NCBI GenBank assembly: GCA_905236755.1
Contig: CAJOCR010000028.1
Coordinates: 16,832-80,831 of the forward strand
Direction: 5' to 3'
DNA length: 64,000 nt
DNA from: an uncultured Prevotella sp.
GTDB lineage: Bacteria > Bacteroidota > Bacteroidia > Bacteroidales > Bacteroidaceae
A program made the position numbers and the translations under genes. Below are positions 38,519-46,153 of the stretch, piece by piece (the stretch's first letter is position 1; every line of letters starts with the position of its first letter). A model generated the notes under the pieces. The model saw only the letters and a program-made list of their open reading frames with translations. It was not told the origin of the DNA and did not search any database.

Positions 38519-39097
38519 TGCACAATTGCACAAATAAGCGCAAATAATATCAAACCATTATCAATTACAAAGTAGCATTTTTTGATAATTTCATCATCAA
38601 AATTCTGGAACAATAGCAATATATTACTTGGTTCCCCAAAAGCCATGTATCAACATGCAAAGGACTATTGAACATAGCTTGCTTTATTTTGAATTTGTCG
38701 AACTCACGTTATATCATAATACTCTTCTTCAAAAACTGCTGATTGTTCGTAAGTAACTGATACACAGATATATTGAAAAGACAAAAACGGCAAAAGAAGC
38801 AAATCGGGAACAAAAATTTTAGAAACCCCAAAATGAAAGCATTTGCTTAACATCTGTTAACTCGTAAATGAACGAAAATTTTCATTTGCTGTCATTAGAA
38901 GTGTGGTCTTGGTTGAGTCAAAACCGAGTCGAAATGTCGCTCTTCACAATGGTAACATTCTTCGTGGAAATGCTAACGTGTTTGCCAAAAGAAGCCCAAA
39001 AGTGGTCTTTTCAAGTGGCATTTTATAATAATTTCTGTGAATTATAGGGATTTGTGTAACTTTCTTTCAAAAATTGCCTTTTTTTTATAAAATTTAT
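38519..39097. other. 580-bp gene-free AT-rich region
   Basis: No supported coding sequence is seen on either strand. A degenerate 'GCTTGCTTTATTTTG...TCGAACTCACG' string near 38679-38705 resembles the promoter-carrying repeat family. The 38790-39030 part has mixed composition (e.g. TGGTCTTGGTTGAGTCAAAA) and may be the remnant of a mobile or regulatory element. Confidence 0.5.
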
Positions 39098-39105
39098 TAT
39101 TTTTG
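39098..39105 (+). promoter_or_regulatory. -7 box (TATTTTTG) of the deiminase-like gene
   Basis: TATTTTTG lies 23 bases before the start codon, with an ATTG about 21 bases upstream of it. Confidence 0.6.
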
Positions 39106-39127
39106 CATGAAAGTATAATGTATAAAC

Positions 39128-39985
39128 ATGAAAATCGTAAATAATACAATGAGGCCGAATATAGTTTATGTTTCAAGTATCTTGAAAGAAAAGTTTCCAA
39201 ATGCAGCAAACGAACTGTTTTCTGTATTAAGGAAGTATAATGTTACTGTAAAGGAACTCACTCATACTAAAGACGTTTGGTGTCGTGATTATATGCCAGT
39301 ACAGAACAGATTGGGGGAACTTATTCAATTCAAGTATAATCCATCGTATTTGAGGGGAGAAAAGGAATGGGAAGAGTCGCGAAGTGATGTTCATGAAGTA
39401 TGTGCAGCGAACAATATCAAACCAATCTTTTCAGACATTAATATTGACGGTGGAAATGTTGTTCTATATGGAAACAAGGCTATTCTTACCGATAGAATTT
39501 TTCTTGAAAATCCAGAGTATGATAAGAAGGAACTTGTTTCTGAACTTGAAAAACTACTGAAAGCAAAAGTAATAATCATCCCTGCATTCAAAACGGATGT
39601 GACTGGTCATGCAGACGGAATGGTTCGCTTTGTCAACGAAGATACAATTTTAGGCAATGATCTGAACTCCGAGTACAAATATATTCGTGATGGAATAAAC
39701 AAAGCTTGCTCAGAAAATGGGCTCAATTATATCAACGTACCTTTCTTTGAGCAAAAGTACGACAAGAACCATGAAATGAATGCGATTGGTATATATGTAA
39801 ATTATCTTGAAGTAGGTAATCTGATAGTATTGCCTAAATTCGGCGTAGAGGGGAACAAAGATCAGGAAACAATCGATTTGTTCCATAAAATTTTCCCTGA
39901 CAGAATCATTGAGGCTGTTGACTATAACGAAGTAGCAGTTGAAGGAGGTCTTTTGAATTGCAGTACATGGACTATAAAAGAATAA
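39128..39985 (+). CDS. Agmatine deiminase / PAD_porph-family guanidino-group hydrolase
   Basis: The 285-residue protein has the pentein fold. Family residues are in place: Asp54 in 'WCRDYMPVQ', the 'DGGNVVL' turn (~114), His161-x-Asp163 in 'GHADGMVRF', and the C-terminal nucleophile Cys278 in 'EGGLLNCSTW'. PF04371 members hydrolyse agmatine to N-carbamoylputrescine or, in Porphyromonas, deiminate peptidyl-arginine. No signal peptide is visible, so it is cytoplasmic and agmatine or a related free guanidine is more likely than protein arginine. It is shorter than classic AguA (~345-370 residues), so the substrate should be regarded as unknown. A small lipoprotein gene follows after 4 bases. Confidence 0.85.
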   Translation: MKIVNNTMRPNIVYVSSILKEKFPNAANELFSVLRKYNVTVKELTHTKDVWCRDYMPVQNRLGELIQFKYNPSYLRGEKEWEESRSDVHEVCAANNIKPIFSDINIDGGNVVLYGNKAILTDRIFLENPEYDKKELVSELEKLLKAKVIIIPAFKTDVTGHADGMVRFVNEDTILGNDLNSEYKYIRDGINKACSENGLNYINVPFFEQKYDKNHEMNAIGIYVNYLEVGNLIVLPKFGVEGNKDQETIDLFHKIFPDRIIEAVDYNEVAVEGGLLNCSTWTIKE

Positions 39986-39989
39986 CAAT

Positions 39990-40460
39990 ATGGCAATAAA
40001 GACACACCACATTTTATTGGTCATGCTTGCATTGACTTTGTTCTCTTGCTCCAAAAGTCCAGAAGAGAAAGCAAGAACCCTGTTTGAGGAAAGTATTAAA
40101 CCGCGAATGGGTAATCCTGATCTCTATGAATATATGCAAATGACAGATTTGGACAGTGCCTATTCTTCTTTGTCAATAGATAGGAATTACCTTGCATTAA
40201 AGGATTCCCTGAAGAAGAATAAGACAACGCTCTTTGATGCTTTCTCTAAGAATTATAAGGCAAAGGAGAAAAAGGAAAAAGCCTTAGAACAGGAGATAAA
40301 GGACTATGAGGATTCGTTTGTTCCACAGTATATTGGCTGGCATTCAATCATTGAGTTTCGTGCGGAGAATCTTTTTGGAGGCAGACAAATATACAAAGCC
40401 GATGTTTATTTCAATGATGAACTAACAAAATGCCTTGATTGGTTCGTTGAAGCAGAATAA
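39990..40460 (+). CDS. Small lipoprotein of unknown function
   Basis: The product has 156 residues and a lipobox leader (LFSC, Cys20). The mature part is short, charged and mostly helical ('KKNKTTLFDAFSKNYKAKEKKEKALEQEIKDYED'), then a beta-rich end ('YIGWHSIIEFRAENLFGGRQIYKADVYFNDELTKCLDWF'). No conserved family is recognised. It is 4 bases downstream of the deiminase-like gene and so probably in the same transcript, although one product is cytoplasmic and the other anchored. A hairpin follows. Confidence 0.75.
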   Translation: MAIKTHHILLVMLALTLFSCSKSPEEKARTLFEESIKPRMGNPDLYEYMQMTDLDSAYSSLSIDRNYLALKDSLKKNKTTLFDAFSKNYKAKEKKEKALEQEIKDYEDSFVPQYIGWHSIIEFRAENLFGGRQIYKADVYFNDELTKCLDWFVEAE

Positions 40461-40492
40461 CATTCATCTTTTCAAGATTGACAATATAACGA

Positions 40493-40540
40493 ATTAACCC
40501 ACTGATTTTCAGCATTAATGCCGATTATCAGTGGGTTAAT
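40493..40540. terminator. Hairpin terminator after the small lipoprotein gene
   Basis: TTAACCCACTGAT / ATCAGTGGGTTAA is a 13-bp stem with a ~21-base loop, ~35 bases past the stop codon. T-tract is weak. Confidence 0.65.
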
Positions 40541-40711
40541 TGTTCCCAAAATGAGACCAGAAATTCTTTTTCCACTAATGTAATAGATGATTTACATATC
40601 ATCTATCGTGTTAAACAAAAGCGACAATTTTTCTTCTCAAAATTATTGGCAATATTTTTCAAGATATGTGCCAACTCTTGAAAAATAATCTTTTCTACTT
40701 CTTTTCATAGA

Positions 40712-41860
40712 CTATACCTCCTCTTCACTATTATTACGCAAACGGAATATTTCTTTCTGCTGTTCTATCTCACGGGCCAATACCTCTTTAGAAGGCATAT
40801 AGGTAAGGTACTTTGAGGCATACATCTGTTTGTTAGTAGCAAGTGTTGAGAAACGTGCCACATCAGCATTTGTCTCAGAACACAGAATGATACCGATTGT
40901 CGGATTATCGCCTTCGGTACGTTTGTATGTGTCAAAAAGTTTTAAATACATATCCATCTGTCCAACATCCTCATACGATACTTTGGTAGTCTTGAGATCA
41001 ACCAAGACAAAGCATTTTAGCAAATAGTTGTAAAACACCAAATCGATATAATAATCATTGTCCTCGGTATGAATATGCATCTGACGATCGACAAGGGCAT
41101 ATCCCTTGCCCATTTCCATAAGGAAATGTTCCAAATGGTCAAGTATGGCTTGTTCAAGCTTGTTTTCCGTAAAAGCTTCCCGGTGGCTGAGCCCAAGAAA
41201 CTCTACAAGCATAGGATTCTTGACAAACGTTGATTTCTCCTTCTCGTAGTCGGCTGTCAAACGGTGCATTTCATCAACTACCTCCTGCCGTTTCACCTCA
41301 GGTGTTTGATTAAGACGATAGTAATATTGAGAATCTATGTTGCGTTTCAAGGTGCGATAGTCCCATTGTTGTGTGGCTGCCTCTTGCATATACCACATAC
41401 GGGCTTCTGGGTCGGCAACACGTATCAGTCTTTCGTAATGACTCCAAGATAATTGAACAGGTAGCACGATTCCATCAGAAATAGATTCAGCAGGCGCTGT
41501 CTGCTGAATTGATGCAAGTCTCGATTTGAATTCAGCAGGCGCTGTCTGCTGAATTTGTAAATTACTGAAAGCCAGATAGAATTTACGATAATTTCTCACC
41601 TGTGTTTCAGAAAAGCCTCGGCCGAACTCTTCCGTTAATGATTTTGATGCCAACTCTATGATATGCTTACCATAGTCTGCACGAGCCTTTCCTTGCTGTT
41701 CTTCTTCAACAATACGTCTGCCAATAAGCCAATTTTGTAACACCTGCATTATATTAGCCATACGATAACTGGTATCTCTGGCGGCAGAAACTATTGTCCG
41801 AAGATCACTGATGAAGTTCTTCTCTTCATTTTCGTTGCTATGCTGTATCGTACTTCCCAT
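40712..41860 (-). CDS. YhcG/DUF1016-family PD-(D/E)XK nuclease
   Basis: The 382-residue product has an N-terminal DUF1016 helical domain (~15-160, 'NWLIGRRIVEEEQQGKARADYGKHIIELASKSLTEEFGRGFSETQVRNYRKFYLAF'). The C-terminal YhcG nuclease domain (~200-375) carries 'YYIDLVFYNYLLKCFVLVDLKTTKV' (Asp273, Asp288-x-Lys290 as the PD-(D/E)xK core). Such proteins are linked to mobile DNA, restriction-like defence or DNA repair, and are highly variable among strains. The two domains are joined by a linker (~104-130) that contains QQTAPAE twice, encoded by two copies of a 26-bp palindrome. It stands alone, upstream of a row of gene remnants on the same strand. The target is unknown. Confidence 0.88.
   Translation of the reverse strand: MGSTIQHSNENEEKNFISDLRTIVSAARDTSYRMANIMQVLQNWLIGRRIVEEEQQGKARADYGKHIIELASKSLTEEFGRGFSETQVRNYRKFYLAFSNLQIQQTAPAEFKSRLASIQQTAPAESISDGIVLPVQLSWSHYERLIRVADPEARMWYMQEAATQQWDYRTLKRNIDSQYYYRLNQTPEVKRQEVVDEMHRLTADYEKEKSTFVKNPMLVEFLGLSHREAFTENKLEQAILDHLEHFLMEMGKGYALVDRQMHIHTEDNDYYIDLVFYNYLLKCFVLVDLKTTKVSYEDVGQMDMYLKLFDTYKRTEGDNPTIGIILCSETNADVARFSTLATNKQMYASKYLTYMPSKEVLAREIEQQKEIFRLRNNSEEEV
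41485..41555. repeat. Two in-frame 26-bp palindromes inside the YhcG gene
   Basis: ATTCAGCAG and CTGCTGAAT arms flank a GCGCTGTC centre at 41485-41510 and again, identically, at 41530-41555. Spacing is 45 bases, so the frame is kept and each copy encodes QQTAPAE. Confidence 0.9.
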
Positions 41861-41886
41861 ATTTATTATTCCCCACTAATATTGTA

Positions 41887-42105
41887 TTAATTTCCCATAT
41901 GTTGCCAAATGGAACATATGCTATTTTCGTCAAGTTCATCAGATATATACAAATGCTTAGTTATTGCATGGTGTTTTGTACCAAACAAGTCAGCTATTTG
42001 CAGCTGTGTCAGCCACACATTCTCATTCTCTATACGAACATCCACCTGAGTCTGTCCGTCCTCTGTCTGATAAATGATGATTTGATTATTCAGGTCCATA
42101 AACAA
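41887..42105 (-). pseudogene. RhuM-family N-terminal remnant
   Basis: A 72-codon frame matches the start of 'virulence RhuM' proteins: 'QIIIYQTEDGQTQVDVRIENENVWLTQLQIADLFGTKHHAITKHL', then a shortened 'YISDELDENSICSIWQHMGN' and a stop. Intact members continue for ~250 more residues, so this is a 5' fragment. There also seems to be a short internal deletion after KHL. It still has a strong consensus promoter (42117-42147). A short expressed peptide cannot be excluded. Confidence 0.7.
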
Positions 42106-42116
42106 AAACTTTGTTA

Positions 42117-42147
42117 CAAAGTTACGTAAAAACGAAAGCAGAACAAA
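42117..42147 (-). promoter_or_regulatory. Promoter (TTTG-N19-TAACTTTG) at the edge of a repeat
   Basis: Minus-strand -33 TTTG (42147-42144) and -7 TAACTTTG (42124-42117) have a 19-base spacer, the same geometry as the metG promoter. It points at the RhuM remnant 12 bases away. Confidence 0.75.
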
Positions 42148-42265
42148 ATAAACTTGTTTATTTTTTTATGCTGAGTGCATTATAACTTATTTAAAGTTAA
42201 GTAAAAACAAGAGAAATGCAAAATGAAAGCTTGCTTTTATTTTCACTTCCGAGTGCCAGTTAGCT
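42125..42265. repeat. Two diverged units of the promoter-carrying 'GAGTGCA' repeat
   Basis: Unit 1 (42122-42178) reads ACGTAAAAACGAAAGCAGAA ... GCTGAGTGCAT; unit 2 (42197-42262) reads AAGTAAAAACAAGAG ... AGCTTGCTTTTA ... CCGAGTGCC. In unit 2 the -7 box is TAACTTTA (42199-42192), again missing the final G, just as in the distal unit upstream of metG. Confidence 0.75.
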
Positions 42266-42341
42266 TATTTAAAAATACTCTTAAAGTAGTATATTGCCAC
42301 AAAACATATGTGCCAAAGCTTGAAAAAAAATCTTTTCGACT

Positions 42342-42605
42342 TCATTTCATAGAGTCTTCATACAGCTGTATATAATTCTGAAGATGCCTGATGTGAAGGC
42401 ATGCCATGCAATCAAGGAATATATTTATATCTTCTTTCTCACATGTATCTATGAGGGCTTGAATATATTCCGCTTTATCATGCTTAAGCACCTTTGTTGG
42501 TAACACATTATATTCTATCTGCAAAAGATTCATAAGCAGTCGACATGTTCTTCCGTTACCATCTACCCAAGGGTGGATAGTAACCAATTCGTAGTGTGCC
42601 CAGAG
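42342..42605 (-). pseudogene. Fic-domain C-terminal remnant
   Basis: The frame begins just after a stop codon and reads 'WAHYELVTIHPWVDGNGRTCRLLMNLLQIEYNVLP'. The catalytic Fic motif HPWVDGNGRTCR is intact, but the upstream half of the Fic fold is missing. The remaining ~80 codons end normally. Fic proteins transfer AMP or other groups to hydroxyl residues; this piece has no start region or inhibitory helix and is probably dead. It is fused at the DNA level to a KilA-N fragment. Confidence 0.8.
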
Positions 42606-42717
42606 TCACAAAGAAATCACCATCCTTGGCTTTCAGCATATCTGTAATGCAGATGTAATCTTCGCCATTTACATTTGATACACTTATCTCTGTATCTTGA
42701 ACTATTATTTTTGCCAT
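42604..42717 (-). pseudogene. KilA-N domain N-terminal remnant
   Basis: Starting at an ATG, 38 codons read 'MAKIIVQDTEISVSNVNGEDYICITDMLKAKDGDFFVT', the normal opening of Bacteroidota KilA-N (phage-type DNA-binding) proteins. After FFVT the sequence switches, within two bases, to the Fic remnant in another frame. The junction points to a deletion that joined the 5' end of one gene to the 3' end of another. Confidence 0.75.
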
Positions 42718-42822
42718 ACTATGTTAGTGTATTTTTCGGTTGAGTTCAATAATTCCTTCACATCAACATCAAAGAATTACAATTTTAGTGATTGAGACAA
42801 CTTTTATATCACCTTTCAAACC

Positions 42823-42838
42823 ACCGTTTGCAAACGGT
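42823..42838. promoter_or_regulatory. Perfect 16-bp palindrome
   Basis: ACCGTTTGCAAACGGT lies ~105 bases upstream of the KilA-N remnant and ~255 upstream of the VapE-like gene. It could be an operator left from either unit. Confidence 0.35.
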
Positions 42839-42977
42839 AATACAAATAAGAATAACTTACAACAAAAAGGGGGAAATAATTAAAAAGTAAGCATTGGGTA
42901 AACCCGATTACAACCTCTTTTGAGTATAATATATGGAGAAGGTGAGCAAGAGGTGACTTCAGGATTTGTCTCAAAGC

Positions 42978-43008
42978 TTGGAAGTTACAAAATGATTTTG
43001 TATATTTG
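42978..43008 (+). promoter_or_regulatory. Promoter of the VapE-like gene
   Basis: TTG (42978-42980), 20-base spacer, TATATTTG (43001-43008). The start codon at 43094 is ~85 bases away. The leader contains an eight-codon frame (MQKQTTR, 43026-43049) of doubtful meaning. Confidence 0.65.
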
Positions 43009-43093
43009 CAATCGAAAAGAGAAACATGCAGAAGCAGACTACTCGTTAGCCTTTACTACTGATGAAATAACCAATTCTTAAACTTTTATCTTT

Positions 43094-44287
43094 ATGGAAA
43101 ACAGAATCATGAATGATGCTGCAACTATGGTTGCTGCAAACCCTGATCTCATGCTGATCGAAGAGTTTTTTGAACAGAACTATTTGTTCCGTAACAATGT
43201 GTTGAACGGCAGATACGAGGTTGCTTGTATCGGCTCTAATCCTCTCGTGTGGCAACACCTCACCAATGAACGATGGAACTCTATCGTGTGGAATCTTGAG
43301 ATGGCGTTGCCTGATGTGAAATCGTTGAAGAAGTATGCCGAGATGTATGTTTACTCTGAGCACACACCTCTTTACGACCCTATTGCTGAATACATGAACA
43401 AACTTCCTGCTTGGGATGGTAAAGATCATGTTGGAAACCTTATCAACTGCCTCTCAGGTGTTAACGAAAAACAAAGTGAGTGGATTCGTATCTGGCTGCG
43501 CTCTATGGTGACTCATTGGATTAAGATGGATGTGGAGCACGGAAATGATGTGGTGTTGCTGCTTATGGGCGATCAGGGCTGTGGCAAGTCAACCTTCTGT
43601 CAAAGACTGCTTCCTAAAAATCTTCGTGAGTATTATCTTGACCACTTGAACCTTGCTAACAAGTTTGACAAGGAGATGGCTCTCACCCACAATCTTCTTG
43701 TTAATATCGACGAGTTCGACCAGGTGAAGAACTCACAGCAGGCTGAGTTGAAACACACCATTTCAAAGAACAAGGTAAACGGCAGACGAATATATGCCTC
43801 TGTGCAGACCGACCAGCATCGCTATGCAACAACAAACAGCCGTCAACCTTTGAAAGACCCAACTGGCAGTCGTCGTTATCTGTGTATAGATATTCCAAGC
43901 ACACAGCTCATAGACAACACGTTTGAGATAAACCACGAACAGCTATATGCCCAGATTCTGAGCGAGATAAACACAGGCAAGCCTTGCTACTTCAATCGTG
44001 AAGAGACAATACTGCTTCAGGAAGCTAACCAGCCATACCAGCAAAATATTGATATTGCAGCTATAACAAAGATATGTTTCCGTAAGCCAAGGGAAACAGA
44101 ACAAGTCACACCTACTATTACAACCGATATTCTTGAAGAACTATCGTGCCGTTACCCACAGATAATGCCTACTCAGAAAACAAAAATAGCGATTGCCGTT
44201 GCATTGAAATCACTTGGCTACAAAAGCACTCATACCCATAAGGGTAGCGCTTACTATGTAGTTCCCAAAAAATACAAAGCAGCATAA
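43094..44287 (+). CDS. VapE-like (virulence-associated E) P-loop ATPase, primase-helicase type
   Basis: The 397-residue product has Walker A GDQGCGKS (159-166, Lys165) and Walker B 'LLVNIDEFD' (Asp206, Glu207). An arginine-rich stretch 'DPTGSRRYLCIDIP' and 'YASVQTDQHRYATTNSRQPLKD' are typical of PF05272. VapE ATPases accompany replication functions of phage satellites, genomic islands and integrative elements. The N-terminal ~100 residues ('VLNGRYEVACIGSNPLVWQHLTNERWNSIVWNLEMA') form the usual helical domain. No primase (VirE_N, Toprim or DUF3987) gene is next to it. Directly downstream lies an iteron-like repeat cluster, which suggests that the pair is the replication remnant, or core, of a mobile element. 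Confidence 0.88.
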   Translation: MENRIMNDAATMVAANPDLMLIEEFFEQNYLFRNNVLNGRYEVACIGSNPLVWQHLTNERWNSIVWNLEMALPDVKSLKKYAEMYVYSEHTPLYDPIAEYMNKLPAWDGKDHVGNLINCLSGVNEKQSEWIRIWLRSMVTHWIKMDVEHGNDVVLLLMGDQGCGKSTFCQRLLPKNLREYYLDHLNLANKFDKEMALTHNLLVNIDEFDQVKNSQQAELKHTISKNKVNGRRIYASVQTDQHRYATTNSRQPLKDPTGSRRYLCIDIPSTQLIDNTFEINHEQLYAQILSEINTGKPCYFNREETILLQEANQPYQQNIDIAAITKICFRKPRETEQVTPTITTDILEELSCRYPQIMPTQKTKIAIAVALKSLGYKSTHTHKGSAYYVVPKKYKAA

Positions 44288-44297
44288 TTTATCAAAA

Positions 44298-44493
44298 GAC
44301 TGTCACCAAGTACACTAACGCACTGTATATCAAAGAAATAGGTGCTCAAAGACTGTCACCAGACTGTCACCAGACTATCACGCTTTTGAACGAAAATCAA
44401 AAAAATGATGGTGACAGACCGTGACAGTCTGGTGACAGTCTCAAATAGTTTAACAAGCTGTCTATCAATATTTTAACCTGCAACGTGACAGTC
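44298..44493. repeat. Iteron-like cluster: eight copies of GACTGTCACC, four direct and four inverted
   Basis: Direct copies start at 44298, 44351, 44362 and 44373 (the last as GACTATCACG). Inverted copies (GGTGACAGTC or one-base variants) start at 44410, 44420, 44431 and 44484. The central six are spaced 10-11 bp apart, one per helical turn, and the two blocks face each other around a ~27-bp AT-rich centre. The cluster begins 10 bases after the VapE-like gene. An origin, an autoregulatory site or a transcript hairpin are all possible. Confidence 0.8.
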
Positions 44494-44656
44494 TTTGCAA
44501 AAAACTTTTTTGGGTAATTCTAAATACATTATTATAGGATTTACAGGCAACACCTGAAAAACGGAAAAACCAAGAAAAAAATAGCACGCTTCGCATGGAA
44601 ATTAATCAGAATTAAAATCAAAATTAAACAAAATGCCGAGAATAAAACTTCTTTTC

Positions 44657-44688
44657 TTTGTTGCTTTAATATAATATTTGTATTTTTG
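44657..44688 (+). promoter_or_regulatory. Consensus promoter of the toxin-antitoxin operon
   Basis: TTTG (44657-44660), 20-base spacer, TATTTTTG (44681-44688). It excludes the upstream in-frame ATG at 44678 as the antitoxin start, because that codon overlaps the -7 box. Confidence 0.8.
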
Positions 44689-44713
44689 CCTACAGATAAT
44701 AAAAGAATTGATT

Positions 44714-44947
44714 ATGACAGCAACGCAACTTAATGCCGAGATTCTTCGCAATATGAGCATTATTGCAGAGGATGAAAACCTGTTGAAACGAGTTGCAAAA
44801 TATCTGCGTAAACTCGTTGCTGAAAAGGATAATTCTGCGCTTTTAACAAAAGAAGACTTCTTTGCAAGAATAGAAAAGGCAAAGAAGCAACCTGGCAAGA
44901 GTTTCTCAAATGTTGATGAACTTGAAAGATACATTAATAGCTTATGA
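44714..44947 (+). CDS. Antitoxin of a YoeB-type toxin-antitoxin pair
   Basis: The 77-residue acidic/helical protein begins 'MTATQLNAEILRNMSIIAEDENLLKRVAKYLRKLV' and ends 'GKSFSNVDELERYINSL'. The last four bases overlap the toxin start (ATGA). The N-terminal half looks like a dimerising DNA-binding helix-strand region, and the C-terminal half ('KEDFFARIEKAKKQPGKSF') is the likely toxin-wrapping tail. It does not read as a standard YefM, so the family name is left open. By analogy it neutralises the toxin and, with it, represses the operon promoter. Confidence 0.8.
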   Translation: MTATQLNAEILRNMSIIAEDENLLKRVAKYLRKLVAEKDNSALLTKEDFFARIEKAKKQPGKSFSNVDELERYINSL

Positions 44948-45222
44948 GCCAATATAAAGTTGTTATCAAAGAAGAGGCTCAGAACGACCTTAAATATCTA
45001 AGCCTAAATGAACCAAAAGCCTTTAAGAAAGCCCTTACTTTGATTTCTGAGCTTTATGAACATCCACATACTGGCACGGGGAAACCTGAACGATTGAAAG
45101 GTGGTGATGGAACATTATGGAGTCGTCGGATTTCAAAAAAGCACAGATTAGTTTACGAAATTCAAGAAGCCATTGTTTGCATTGATGTTCTTTCTTCTTA
45201 TGGACATTACAACGACAAATAG
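44944..45222 (+). CDS. Txe/YoeB-family mRNA interferase toxin
   Basis: The 92-residue product reads 'HPHTGTGKPERLKGGDGTLWSRRISKKHRLVYEI', the YoeB signature, with likely catalytic residues Glu49, Arg68, His88 and Tyr89 (SSYGHY) all present. YoeB toxins bind the ribosomal A site and cut mRNA during translation. The toxin is translationally coupled to the antitoxin through a 4-base overlap. Intact sequence and promoter suggest an active module. It lies in the accessory region next to the VapE/iteron unit and may stabilise it. Confidence 0.92.
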   Translation: MSQYKVVIKEEAQNDLKYLSLNEPKAFKKALTLISELYEHPHTGTGKPERLKGGDGTLWSRRISKKHRLVYEIQEAIVCIDVLSSYGHYNDK

Positions 45223-45762
45223 GAGAAAGTAAAACAGTTTCAAATTACCCTTATTTTTCCTTAGTTAGCCAATTTTTATTTCCTGCTTAAGAAAAATTTT
45301 CTGCCTGCCCAGAAACTTAAAATTTCACGTTTTTATGCTTTTTCTGTACTCTGTAAAACCGTAAAATATTTTTTATTATTTCCCTATATTCCTCCTATAT
45401 TCCTTCTATATGAAAATTAGCCTCCCCCATCCCTTCCCAAAAGGGAAGGAGAATTAACTGCTTGAGTTTCTTGCTTGAATAATTATGAAGAAGAACCGAG
45501 AAAACATCTTCAAAGGTTTTCATTTCTTCGAAATGGTTGTGTGAGCAAGATGTTTTATTTTGAAAACAAGTTTTCCATTTCATCATCTTTCTCACCCAAG
45601 CCTTACGGCAGAAACCTTTTCAGAGATAAACCACGGCACTTCGTGCCTGTAAAAACCCTAACTCAACATTCATAATCAAATCAAAACTTGTAATTAGCGA
45701 ACAGTTGGTTAGCCCTTCCTCACTGGGGAGGGATGGGAGAGGCTTTTCTTGGTTTTTCTTAT
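45223..45762. other. 540-bp gene-free region with two GC-rich palindromic repeats
   Basis: Copies of the palindromic element at 45419-45460 (CCTCCCCCATCCCTTCCC / GGGAAGGAG) and 45711-45745 (CCTTCCTCAC / GGGGAGGGATGGGAG) face each other in inverted orientation around ~250 bp of low-complexity, slightly palindromic sequence. No credible gene is seen between them. Confidence 0.65.
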
Positions 45763-46044
45763 TTAATTTGTTGTGAGGTTAAAGTCATAAACAGAAATTT
45801 CATTGAACCACTTGCCGTTGTGCTCATGCGCCTTGTAATGAAAGTCAACATCAACGAGGTCACCCTCTTTGGCTGTAAATCTTGCAAGTTTGTCCTCACC
45901 GAAGATGGTAGCTACAATCACATTAGGATACATAACTCCATAATCTTCAAAAACAAAGTCTTGTTTTTTCCATTGTTTTCCATCACGGTTCACACCAGTC
46001 TGAACTGGAAGCACATGTGTAAGCTTCATTCTAATTTTTGCCAT
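45763..46044 (-). CDS. DUF3127 family protein
   Basis: The 93-residue product reads 'KIRMKLTHVLPVQTGVNRDGKQWKKQDFVFEDYG', then 'KEGDLVDVDFHYKAHEHNGKWFNEISVYDF'. This strand order and the 'GKWFNEI' ending are the DUF3127 pattern, an OB-fold-like, SSB-like family common on Bacteroidota phages and mobile elements. A nucleic-acid-binding role is plausible but unproven. It is single, with no close partner on its strand. A palindromic repeat lies just beyond its stop codon. Confidence 0.75.
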   Translation of the reverse strand: MAKIRMKLTHVLPVQTGVNRDGKQWKKQDFVFEDYGVMYPNVIVATIFGEDKLARFTAKEGDLVDVDFHYKAHEHNGKWFNEISVYDFNLTTN

Positions 46045-46153
46045 TTGCTTTAATTTTAAATGTATTACAATATGGGTACAAAAAACGCACCCGTAACCAG
46101 CGTTTCTGATTACGAGTGCAAATGTAATATGGGAAGTTGAGGTATAAAATCGT

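Noticed and set aside
38422..38646. Minus-strand open frame of 74 codons
   Set aside because: It runs through the hairpin and the 3' end of the cupin gene, has no promoter or family resemblance and AT-driven composition.
43026..43049. Eight-codon frame (MQKQTTR) in the VapE leader
   Set aside because: Too short to support, no regulatory codons or attenuator structure seen.
44298..44493. Possible CRISPR array
   Set aside because: The repeat is 10 bp, occurs in both orientations and has spacers of 0-1 base in the core; there are no cas genes.
45395..45675. Overlapping open frames on both strands near the palindromic repeats
   Set aside because: They exist because the repeats lack stop codons; both read through the GC-rich element and have no protein-like pattern.
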